A stretch of 64,000 nt of DNA from UBA981 sp942490995. GTDB lineage: Bacteria; Pseudomonadota; Gammaproteobacteria; Ga0077536. Numbering within the stretch: the stretch's first letter is position 1; each line of letters starts with the position of its first letter. A program made the position numbers and the translations under genes. Shown here in pieces: positions 1 through 8,133 of the stretch. Under the pieces are notes generated by a model. That model made no database searches and was not told the DNA's origin. It was given only the letters and a program-made list of their open reading frames with translations. Where the stretch lies: NCBI GenBank assembly GCA_942490995.1, contig CALOBG010000125.1, positions 1 through 64,000 of the forward strand, read 5' to 3'.

Positions 1-178
1 TCACCGCGTCGGCGATTAGCGCAGTCGTCTGGTAGCGATGGGGGAAGCGAGCCGCGCATCGCTGGCGTGAACCCGGCAGATCACGCGGCTTGCCTATTTG
101 CGGGCGAGCGAACCCGCCCGACGGTGTCGGTGGTGGGGTTCGATGGCGAAGGCAGCAGTCTGGTTCGTAGGGGGCGGC

Positions 179-1644
179 TTAACGCGCCGCGACGTCCAGG
201 GCATGGCAGGCGGCGATGAACTCCCGCTGATGCGGGCAGCCGCTACTCATCGCGAGCTTGACCCTGCGCACGCTGACCGTGACCACCGCGCCGATCTTCA
301 ACAGGCGGCGCAGGCGGATGGTCGTCGCACAAGCACGCGCGAGCGTGGTGCCGGGCAGTCCGATGCGGCGCACGGCGTCAGACCAGCACATAAGCCGCCG
401 ACGCCCACCACAGGCGCAGCTGGTTACCGCGCAGGGTCTCGGTCGAGAGCCGGTCGGCGAACAGGTCGAGCTGGCATTCCTTGATGCGGTTCTCGGCCTC
501 ACCGCGCGCGCAATAGAAGTCCTCGTACAGCACCCGTGCCGCCCAGCGTCGCTTCGACAACGAGGTCACGATGAAGCGCGGGTTGGATTTGTCACCGGTA
601 TGCTCAGCCTTGGCCACCACACGGCGTGACCGGCTCCAGCTCTTGCGCGTCCGATACGCGAGCTCGCGGAAACAGCGCGCCGGGCTCTGCGTGGCTGCCG
701 ACGTCTCCGCCACCGTCTGCAGTTCACTGCCAATCGCCCGCACCAGACGGGCGTTACGTGCCAGCCCGAACACGTATTCCACGCCATTTTCCTCGCACCA
801 GCCCATCAACGCCTCACGGCAGAAGCCCGAGTCCGCCCGCAGCACGATGCGCGTCTTCGGCTTCACCGCGCGCACCTGGGCGACGATGCGTTCGACCTCT
901 TCCCCACCGCCCCCGCTGCACCGTCGATGTTCGCTTCTACCGTAGCTTCGCGGCCAACAGATGCTCGCCGCAGTAGATGTACAACGGCAGGTAGCAGTAG
1001 TGATCGTAATAGCCGTGAAAGAACCGTGCTTCCTGATGGCCGTGCAACGCCACGTCGGTCGCATCCAGATCCAGCACGATCTCCGCCGGCGGCTCGCGGT
1101 AAGCCTCCAGGAACAGCGCCACGAACAACCGTTCGATCGCTGATTCGTCCGGGCGGATCTTGTGATAGCGATGCACCCCGCTCGCTGGATAGCATTCCAG
1201 ACGGCTCAGCGTGCTCTTGCCCGCCAGCGCCGCACAGTCCTCGCGTAACCGCGGCGACAGCTTGCCCAGCAGCGCACCCATCACCGGGTCATGGCGTAGC
1301 TCGTCGTGGTCGTTCAGGTCTTCGTAACCCAGCGCCAGCGCGAACACCCGTTGACCGACCAGCGTGCGCAACGAGTGCTCGACCAAGTCAGCCTGCCGCT
1401 CGTCGATGAAGCAGCGCGACAGCCGGTCGATCAGACCGACCGCCGCGTCCGCCTTACCCAGCAGCAGCGCGCCGCCATCCGAGCTCACCGTTCCACCATC
1501 GAACGCCGCCACCACGCGGCGGCGTCCAGCCCATGAAAACGTCAGTTGTTCAGCGGTACACTGTGTCGGCATCGGGAACCTCCTCTGAGGGGTCGTAACT
1601 CGTTCACACAAAACAAGTTTGATCCTCTCGGAGGCCCGATGCAC
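179..1644 (-). pseudogene. IS1380-family transposase, broken by frameshifts
   Basis: The N-terminal part (about 1644 to 937) reads as an IS1380-type transposase with the motifs FDGGTVSSDGG and LDLDATD. The protein then changes frame near 940 (after LLAAKLR), again near 905 (NIDGAAGAV to EEVERIV), and near 380 (AYVLV to DAVRRIGL), so the C-terminal DDE half (VLRADSGFCRE, NRIKE) and the last ~65 residues lie in other frames. Read across the shifts, the product is close to full IS1380 length, so this is decay by small indels, not truncation. No convincing terminal inverted repeats were found, so the element's ends are not defined; 1-178 is probably its downstream flank. Family assignment is by recognition of these conserved blocks. 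Confidence 0.85.
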
Positions 1645-1674
1645 TAACTACGTGTGAGAAATCCGGGCTAACAG

Positions 1675-1716
1675 GTGCGGGACTTTTGCGAGGATTGGTT
1701 CTGCAAAGTTCCGCAC
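1675..1716. repeat. Imperfect inverted repeat (hairpin)
   Basis: GTGCGGGACTTTTGC at 1675-1689 pairs with GCAAAGTTCCGCAC at 1703-1716, a 14-15 bp arm with one mismatch and one bulge around a 13-nt loop. It lies between the IS1380 remnant and the tRNA fragment. It could be an end structure of the transposon or an unrelated hairpin; no T-run follows, so it is not an obvious terminator. Confidence 0.5.
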
Positions 1717-1790
1717 AGCTGGGCATTATTGCAACGAACGTCCGAGTTATTACTCAATAAATTCAATCAGATATAGAAAGAAGTACGAAC

Positions 1791-1833
1791 TACGAACCAG
1801 GGGGTCGGAGGTTCGAATCCTTCCGGCGTGCCA
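1791..1833 (+). repeat. tRNA-Arg 3'-end fragment, att-like copy 1
   Basis: The segment begins with TACGAACC (anticodon-loop side of an ACG-type tRNA-Arg), continues through the T-arm GGTTCGAATCC and ends in CCA. It matches 6728-6771 almost base for base (this copy has GGCGTGCCA where the other has GGGCGCGCCA). No 5' half of the tRNA precedes it, so it is not a functional tRNA gene. A tRNA 3' end beside an integrase gene is the standard product of tyrosine-recombinase integration. Confidence 0.8.
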
Positions 1834-1857
1834 AATTCCTTCTCTCATCTCAAGCAG

Positions 1858-2541
1858 TTACGCAGTTTCCCGCGCACTGCTTTCGCTCTTCTCCTCACCG
1901 GGTGTGCCAGAAAGTGTGCTAACCACAGCACGAATCGTGGACACATTGCCGGCGTACTCCGCCAGATGCTCCGCCGACAGATGCGCGTAGCGTTGAACCA
2001 TCGAGAAGCAGGCCCAGCCCCCAAGCTCTTGCAGCACGTGTAACGGTGTCCCGTTCTGCACATGCCACGAAGCCCAGGTGTGCCGCAGGTCATGCCATCG
2101 AAATGACTCGATGCCGACCTCCTTCAGTGCGCGTCGCCAGGCGCGGGTTTTGGCCTTGTCGATAGGCCGACCCTGCCAGGTGAACACACGCTTGTCGTGC
2201 TTACCTGCTTCCTGTCTCAACACCAGCACCGCTTAATTGTTCAGCGGCACGCCAATCGGCTTCTTCGCCTTGGCCTGGTCGGGATGGAACCACGCCATGC
2301 GGCGTGTCAGATCAACCTGCGACCATTCCAATCGCGTCACATTCTTCTCGCGCAGCCCCGTGGCCAGCGAGAAGCGCACCAGCGCCGCCTGATGGGGCGG
2401 CGAGACGCTCAACAATCGATGAGCTTCCTCACGTTTCAACCAACGGATCCGACGGACAGGGTTGGGCCGTAGCCGGATCGCAGGAACGCGATCGATCCAT
2501 TCCCAATCCAGTTGCGCCCGGCGCAAGATCACTCGGAATGA
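1858..2541 (-). pseudogene. Phage-type tyrosine integrase, truncated and with internal stop
   Basis: The catalytic domain is recognisable in one reading frame: the first arginine in ATGLREKN, the HxxR box HDLRHTW and the nucleophile in MVQRYAHLS. An in-frame TAA at 2233-2235 (after PIGVPLNN) splits it into two ORFs. At the 5' side the frame stays open (FRVILRRAQ) until it meets the end of the IS256-family element at 2542, and the N-terminal core-binding domain is not found beyond that element. The gene sits 24 bp from a tRNA-Arg 3'-end copy, as expected for an island integrase. It is doubly inactivated. Confidence 0.88.
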
Positions 2542-3919
2542 GTTAGCGTCCCCGGAAGTGGTGGAAATTAAGATTTTATCTTCGAAGGCCGTCTAGTGGC
2601 CATCGCGTCTCCCCGGCTAGGGTTGTGTCACCACAACTCAACCGGAAAGCCAAAGGAGAACGCAATGGCCGATGAAAGGATCGCGCTAAAACAGTTACTG
2701 GACAAGGGCTCGGACGCGGAGCTGCTCTCGGAAATGATCGGCTTCGTAGCGAACCGTCTGATGCAGCTGGACGTTGAATCGCTGTGCAAGGCAAGCCGCT
2801 ACGAGCGCAACGACGAGCGAGAGAACTACCGCAATGGTTATCGTGACCGGACCTGGGAGACGCGTGCGGGGACGGTGGATTTGAAGGTTCCGAAGCTTCG
2901 GCGAGGAAGTTATTTCCCGCAGTTCCTGGAGCCACGGCGTGCGTCAGAGCAAGCGCTGGTAGCCGTGATTCAGGAAGCCTACATCGGCGGTCTGTCGACC
3001 CGAGACGTGGATAACCTGGTGAAGACGATGGGCATGAGCGGCGTGTCGAAGAGCCAGGTCTCTCGGCTGTGCGCGTCGATTGACGAACGTGTGGGTGAGT
3101 TCCTGAACCGACCGCTGGAAGGCGATTGGCCGTACTTGCGGCTGGACGCGACCTACGTGCGCACGCGCCAGGGCGGCCGCATCGTCAACGTGGCTATCGT
3201 CGTGGCCGTGGCCGTGAACCGCGAGGGCCGCCGGGAAGTGCTCGGGATCGAGGTGATGCTGAGTGAGTCGGAAGTGTTCTGGAGCGAGTTTCTGCGGAGC
3301 CTGACGCGCCGCGGCTTGCGCGGCGTGAAGCTGGTGGTCTCTGATGCGCACGAAGGTCTGAAGGCGGCGGTGCGCAAGGTCATCGGTGCGGGCTGGCAAC
3401 GATGCCGCGTGCACTTCATGCGCAATGCCTTACAGCGGGTGCCGAAGCGCGCCCAGGCGATGGTGACGGCGGCACTACGTACCGCATTCGACCGACCTGA
3501 TGCCGAGACGGCACACGCTCAATGGCGGCAGCTCATCGAAGTCTCCGAGAGCTCGCACCCAAAGCTCGCCGAGTTGATGAGCGATGCCGAGTACGATGTG
3601 CTCGCTTACAAGGCGTTTCCGCGGGAGCATTGGTCACAGCTGCATTCTACGAATCCGCTGGAACGGCTGAATAAGGAAATTAAACGGCGCACGCGTGTGG
3701 TCGGGATCTTCCCGAACGACGCAGCCATCGTCCGTCTGGTCGGCGCCATGATGCTCGAGCAGAATGACGAATGGGCCGTGACGCGTCGCTACATGACGCT
3801 GGAGACCATCGGGAGTGTGTGCGACGATCGAAACATCGACGTCGCTAAGCTCGCGACGTTGTAATCGAACACGACCCGATTCGTGGAGACGGATTTACAC
3901 CACCTACGGGGACGCTACC
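2542..3919 (+). mobile_element. IS256-family insertion sequence
   Basis: The ends are inverted repeats: the left end reads TAGCGTCCCCGGAAGTGGTG and the right end, on the opposite strand, TAGCGTCCCCGTAGGTGGTG. The length, about 1378 bp, is normal for the family. IS256 elements usually leave 8-9 bp target duplications, but the flanks here (CGGAATGA on the left, AAATAAAA on the right) do not match, and the integrase 5' half is missing on the far side. This suggests a deletion or recombination next to the element after insertion. Confidence 0.85.
2665..3864 (+). CDS. IS256-family (mutator-type) transposase
   Basis: A DDE transposase of 399 residues that cuts and joins the ends of its own element. 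The three acidic residues can be placed in LRLDATYVR, VVSDAHEGL and NPLERLNKEIKRR, with the mutator-family signature around CRVHFMRNAL. I chose the ATG at 2665 because an AAGGAG ribosome site sits 7 bases upstream and the product starts MADERIALKQ; the frame is open further upstream to 2596 but without a ribosome site. The reading frame is undamaged, so this is one of only two apparently intact transposases in the window (the other is the IS10-like one near 57 kb). Confidence 0.93.
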   Translation: MADERIALKQLLDKGSDAELLSEMIGFVANRLMQLDVESLCKASRYERNDERENYRNGYRDRTWETRAGTVDLKVPKLRRGSYFPQFLEPRRASEQALVAVIQEAYIGGLSTRDVDNLVKTMGMSGVSKSQVSRLCASIDERVGEFLNRPLEGDWPYLRLDATYVRTRQGGRIVNVAIVVAVAVNREGRREVLGIEVMLSESEVFWSEFLRSLTRRGLRGVKLVVSDAHEGLKAAVRKVIGAGWQRCRVHFMRNALQRVPKRAQAMVTAALRTAFDRPDAETAHAQWRQLIEVSESSHPKLAELMSDAEYDVLAYKAFPREHWSQLHSTNPLERLNKEIKRRTRVVGIFPNDAAIVRLVGAMMLEQNDEWAVTRRYMTLETIGSVCDDRNIDVAKLATL

Positions 3920-4866
3920 AAATAAAATAAAAATGCACGCGAAAAATCAGAAATATTTTCAGCGATTTATGCCCATTTTCTACGATGAAAGTGCATACCG
4001 TAGCAACACGTAGCACATCGTATCACATTGGATTCTGTTGGCTCACATTGGCTCACAGAAGATCACTTTGAATCACGTTAGATGTTCGCGCGTTTTCGTG
4101 TTTGACTGACTTCTTGATGAACAAGAGCGCAGGTTTGCATGGCTGCAAGCACGGCACTGCCGCGCATGCAGCCATAATTGAGCGTATTGTTTGCTTTGCC
4201 GCGTCAAGGGTTCGCTGCGCCGGGCTGGCGCCCGCCCTTGACTCGTCAAGGTCTGGCCGCCTCGCCTAAGGGGATCCTCGAAATTTGCTGCCGGGTACTG
4301 AATATAAGCGGCGGCCAGTGCGCCCAATTCAGAATTGGCGACGCCGTCATTCGACCGTCATCCCAGAATCGCTGCACTAACTCCGTGACTGCGCTCAGGA
4401 ATCCACCCGCGGCATTACCGCGCTTCGCTTGCTAATGACGCGGGTACCTTCGGGGAGGATATTAAGGCGGGTGGCGGTGACGGAGGCTCGCGCAACTCGA
4501 CGCCAGGCGCGGACTTCGCATTCAGTTCGCCCGAAGCTCGGGCCAAGGAATGCCCGGTTTGCTTCTCCCGATCAAATTCGAATTTCCCAGGCTGCGACGT
4601 CCATCGCAGCTCGGGTCGATGCATCCTCGTCCCTACCGAGCCAGACGACTTCGGCCACCAATTCAGCATTCCGTTTTGCGTGGCGCAGCAGAGTCTGCTA
4701 TCGACCCATATCGGTCCTACAGTAATTTCTACTATAGAGGTTGTAGCGAAGGGAAAGCCCGCTATCAACGCGGCCGGCTCCAACGACCTGGTAGGTAGAT
4801 CTTCTGTGTTCTCTCCAAGCGGGTTTCGGAATATCAAAACCTGGAGCCATATCTGCTCCTCACTGG
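3920..4866. other. Intergenic stretch, no supported gene
   Basis: Nearly 950 bp without a convincing gene. The first 150 bp is AT-rich, with loosely repeated CACATTGG/GCTCACA units (about 4022-4065). The part from 4190 to 4270 has a short inverted repeat around TTGACTCGTCAAGG. Open frames of 80-140 codons occur on both strands but show no family I recognise and overlap each other; I treat them as chance ORFs in GC-rich DNA. Confidence 0.5.
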
Positions 4867-5727
4867 CTAGAACTTTAATACTTCCCCATCAGAGGGAATC
4901 AATACACGATCTTCGATTCCTTTTTCCTTCACGTACTCCCGCAGTTCCTTGCGGCTCAATGCGCAATGATTGATGGCATCCATGTGCACTGCGACGACGA
5001 TCGCATTTGGGGCGGCCATCGTGGCATGGAGGGTGTCTTCCTTGCTCATGATGATCGGATATTCTTCCAAGCCGGTGATGATCGCGTGGCCGGTGTTAAG
5101 AACGATCACATCTGGATCATGCTTCTTTAGTGCCTCGTCAACGCCCTCGCACCAGATTGTGTCGCCGGCAACATAAACCGTTTTGCGTTCGGGAGCCTCG
5201 AAAACAACACCCATTACCACGCCAAGCTTTGCAGCAAGATCCGGCATTTCAAATAAGACGTCACTCCCGTGTTGACCTGCTGTTTTGCTTAAATATAGAC
5301 CTCGAAATTTCGTTTGTTCCTCGTGCAATATACGTACATTGGAAAAGCCTTGAGATCGGACGACCGCAGCATCGGCTTCATTCTGGACGAAGAGCGGGAT
5401 ATTCTTCGTCAGTACTTCTTGTGCCACATCGTCCCAGTGATCTAGATGCACATGTGTGACAACAACGGCATCAACATCCGCCACAATCTCTTTTAGCGGC
5501 ATCGGTAGATCTACTGTTGGATTGTTGAGTTCGCTTCGGAAGGTTCCTTCAAAGCCCGGGTACGCGCCTTTCTTCGCCAATAGCGGGTCGATCAGAAAGG
5601 TTGTACCCGCATAGTCTAATTTGAACGTGGCACTGCGAATATGCTGAATCTGGTCGTGCGCAAGACTGCTATTTACAACAAGCGCAAAGACGATAAAGAA
5701 GGTGAACAGGAGGGTTTTCATCGGCAC
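4867..5727 (-). CDS. Secreted metallo-beta-lactamase-fold hydrolase
   Basis: A protein of 286 residues. Residues 1-23 form a signal peptide (hydrophobic run LLFTFFIVFALVV, then SSLAHD), so the enzyme should be periplasmic. The metal-binding signature of the metallo-beta-lactamase fold is present as THVHLDHWDD; GQHG, AGDT and the later NTGH and VHMDAINH segments supply further likely metal ligands. It resembles the UlaG/UPF0173-like branch, whose periplasmic members mostly have unknown substrates. It lies alone inside the island between the two tRNA-Arg fragments, and its AT content is higher than that of the T6SS genes, consistent with foreign origin. The substrate cannot be inferred. Confidence 0.8.
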   Translation of the reverse strand: MPMKTLLFTFFIVFALVVNSSLAHDQIQHIRSATFKLDYAGTTFLIDPLLAKKGAYPGFEGTFRSELNNPTVDLPMPLKEIVADVDAVVVTHVHLDHWDDVAQEVLTKNIPLFVQNEADAAVVRSQGFSNVRILHEEQTKFRGLYLSKTAGQHGSDVLFEMPDLAAKLGVVMGVVFEAPERKTVYVAGDTIWCEGVDEALKKHDPDVIVLNTGHAIITGLEEYPIIMSKEDTLHATMAAPNAIVVAVHMDAINHCALSRKELREYVKEKGIEDRVLIPSDGEVLKF

Positions 5728-5940
5728 ATCTTTCCGCTAAATGGTTTTTTTGTCTGATTTAACTAGGGTTTTGCCGAAGTCTAGTGATAAAACGATATCA
5801 AGAACAGAGGTAGAGAACGGCAAATAACGCCGCCGTCCCCGTTTGCTCGACAGAGTCAATTTGACCTGTCCAACTGTCCCTTCATGGCCGTAAACGGACT
5901 CTTGTAGTCCAAGGCTAATCCCTGATATTTGTTGCGTTAC

Positions 5941-6291
5941 CTATTCGTGGACAATCAATGTACTACGTGTGATTTCCACGTGGCGGCAGCTAGCGAACGC
6001 CCGCTCAATTGCCAATATATTGCGATGAAGTAGCAGTTCGAGTTCAAAGTTGCTGACGTTCCCGGTCGAAATGAACAACAGTGCCGGTTGGCCGGTCAGC
6101 AAGAACGTCTGCACGAAATCGCTATCCTTGGTCACGACAATCCGATTGTCGCGTATCGCACACGCAACAACATCAGCGTCAGGCGTACGGTTCCCAAGCG
6201 GCAAGTCCAAGGTGTGCAGGGCGTCGTGCCCATGCTGCCGCAGCCACCCGACAAAACGCATGGGCAACTGCGCGTCGATCAGGAATTTCAC
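5941..6291 (-). CDS. DUF5615 PIN-like toxin component
   Basis: A protein of 116 residues beginning MKFLIDAQLP, with acidic residues in FLIDAQLP, TPDADVVACA and VVTKDSDF placed as in the DUF5615 PIN-like family. These proteins are regarded as the ribonuclease-like toxin of small toxin-antitoxin modules. The start overlaps the stop of the upstream DUF433 gene by 4 bp (ATGA), so the two are translationally coupled, antitoxin first. Both genes lie inside the tRNA-bounded island, where such modules often stabilise the element. Activity is inferred from family and context only. Confidence 0.85.
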   Translation of the reverse strand: MKFLIDAQLPMRFVGWLRQHGHDALHTLDLPLGNRTPDADVVACAIRDNRIVVTKDSDFVQTFLLTGQPALLFISTGNVSNFELELLLHRNILAIERAFASCRHVEITRSTLIVHE

Positions 6292-6512
6292 GCCGTGAGG
6301 GGTTCGGCCCGGTTTACGCGCGCGAGTCGCGCGGCATAGGCAAGCACGGCGAGAATATCGTCGCGCTCAAGGTCAGGATAATCGGCGAGGATCTCCTCGA
6401 TGGTCATGCCACCGGCCAACCATTCAAGGACTGACTCGACTGGATATCGCAGGCCGCGAATGCAGGGCTTGCCGTGACAAATCGCGGGGTCGCTGGTGAT
6501 ACGGTCGTTCAT
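6288..6512 (-). CDS. DUF433 antitoxin component
   Basis: A protein of 74 residues with the DUF433 hallmarks: ITSDPAICHGKPCIRGLR at the start and a short helical segment (GMTIEEILADYPDLERDDI) that builds the DNA-binding part. Proteins of this family are the usual partner of DUF5615 PIN-like toxins, and here the two genes overlap by 4 bp. The antitoxin presumably neutralises the toxin and represses its own promoter upstream of 6512; I could not identify an operator. Length and start are normal for the family. Confidence 0.87.
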   Translation of the reverse strand: MNDRITSDPAICHGKPCIRGLRYPVESVLEWLAGGMTIEEILADYPDLERDDILAVLAYAARLARVNRAEPLTA

Positions 6513-6727
6513 CGGGTCTGCCCGCGCCAGAAGTGTTGTCCGGAGTATAGGGGACCGCGCTGAAATTCCGCAGTCTTGCCCGGAATCGGAGCAAAAGCAG
6601 GTGTGCCAAAAAGTGTGCTAGTGCCTCGAAATATCTCTACTCATTTCACTGCAATTGACGTTCATTAGCACACTGGCAGGTGCCGCAAACTGTTGATTAA
6701 TAAACGCCTGTAGCGCGCCTTCCGGCC

Positions 6728-6771
6728 TACGAACCAGGGGGTCGGAGGTTCGAATCCTTCCGGGCGCGCCA
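6728..6771 (+). repeat. tRNA-Arg 3'-end fragment, att-like copy 2
   Basis: The second copy of the tRNA-Arg 3' end (TACGAACC, T-arm, CCA), near identical to 1791-1833 and in the same orientation, as attL/attR pairs are. The 70 bases upstream do not fold into a tRNA 5' half, so this copy is also a fragment. Read on the minus strand it encodes APGRIRTSDPLVRRP, a peptide known from many databases as a mistranslation of tRNA-Arg. A 20-bp string GTGTGCCAAAAAGTGTGCTA at 6601-6620 nearly repeats 1903-1922 beside copy 1. Confidence 0.8.
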
Positions 6772-6822
6772 TTTTTCAATATAAAACAATAGGTTGCGAG
6801 GCTGTTGGTGGCGAATTCGCAG

Positions 6823-7680
6823 TCACGCCGCCAGCGGAGTCTGAAACAGCCCGCCGCGATGACGTCGCCAAGTATAATGTTCGAACGCAGCAGGCGTGTG
6901 AGTCGATAAACCAGCGCAGTGATCGGGCGCGGTACCTCCAAGCGATCGATGCACGCGATGTGCATTGTAATAATCTCGGAATGCCGCCAACTTTCGTGCC
7001 AGGTCGACGAGTTCCAAAAGAACACCCGATCGAGGAATTCGCGTCTAGCTGTTCCAATCAATCGTTCAACGAACGGATGTGACGTCGGCGCGTACGGGAC
7101 TGACTTGACCTCCTCTATCTCAAGTACACGCAGATTTGCGCGCCAGTGGTGAAAGCAAAACAACGGGTCATGATCGGTGCTGACATGTTTCGGTAGCGGC
7201 TGGCCTCCAACGGCGGAATTGAACATCCTACAAGCTGCGACGCCGTCTACGTCCCCGGCGTGTACGCCAAAGCCGATGAAGCGGCGCGTGAATACGTCCA
7301 TGACGACCATCACCCAATGACTACGCAACAGGATTGACTCGCAGCGGAACAAGTCCACGCTCCAAAGGCTGGCCTTAGCATGAATAGAGCAGACGGTACT
7401 TACGATCGACCAAAGCCTTGTGGAATTTCAACAAGGTCCCGGCGGTAAGGAGCGCTGAGAGTTTAACGATCCGATGCGGCCTGATGAACAAGGTCGTCAG
7501 CCCGAGTACGAAACGGTCGATCGTCGTCAAATTCGGGGCGCGATGCCGTGAGCGATTGCTGATCAAGATCTGATGCTTGAGTAACAACGATTCTGCGGCG
7601 ACGGCGCGAACGCCACCCGGGCGCAAGAGTTTCGTGCAGGTGACCAGCAGGTTGATCGTCAAGATGAGCAGGTCGCGCAT
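6823..7680 (-). pseudogene. Integrase-core (rve) transposase with internal deletion
   Basis: The N-terminal part (7680 to about 7375, starting MRDLLILTINLLVTC) and the catalytic part (from about 7370, SLWSVDLFRCES, then VMDVFTRRFIGFGV, STDHDPLF and HPFVERLIGT) belong to one transposase family with an rve DDE domain. About 90 residues that should lie between LLYSC and the catalytic part are missing, with a frame change at the junction near 7375. A second shift near 7015 moves the C-terminus (RDYYNAHRVHRSL) into another frame. The gene is therefore dead. Confidence 0.85.
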
Positions 7681-7746
7681 GGGGGAACGTTATCACCCTC
7701 GCCAATCTTCGCAAGACTGCGCGATAAGTTCGTTTCGCGCTAAGAT

Positions 7747-7944
7747 TTACAAATTCGCCACCCACAGCTTCGGATAGCGTTGCTGCCAGCGCTCCAGCCA
7801 TGCCTACAGATCCTGTTGCGCTTCCTGCAGGTTGCGCCGGTCATACAGCCAGCGCAGTTCCTGCAGGCATTCGTCGTCGGCTTTGCGCGGCAGGTAGTCG
7901 AGCGCGTTGCGCAGGAAGTGGACGTAACAGCGTTGCCATACCGC
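7747..7944 (-). pseudogene. IS256-family transposase fragment
   Basis: On the minus strand the sequence reads WQRCYVHFLRNALDYLPRKA and, after an in-frame TAG, continues WLERWQQRYPKLWVANL. This is the centre of a mutator-type transposase (compare CRVHFMRNAL in the intact IS256 protein near 3.4 kb, a different subgroup). Only about 65 codons survive, with no ends visible. The 190 bp from 7945 to the next gene hold nothing I recognise. Confidence 0.75.
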
Positions 7945-8133
7945 TTCAGCTAGGCGAGTACGAGGTGTTTAACTGGCCAGATCCGATTCGGCTCGATCAG
8001 TCTTTATGTGCGGAGCCATACTGCCACTTCCTACTCCGGTGTGGCACAACGGGCGTCGCTACCCTTGATGCTGGCGCTTGGGCGACATTCGGCTAAAACG
8101 ATGCCTTGCACCATCGTAACCGGTTGTGCGGAT

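Noticed and set aside
1791..1833. Functional tRNA gene
   Set aside because: Only the 3' half is present, here and at 6728-6771; no D-arm or acceptor 5' strand can be paired.
4415..4837. 140-codon minus-strand ORF upstream of the hydrolase
   Set aside because: No family recognised, competing frames on the plus strand, and no convincing start; left as intergenic.
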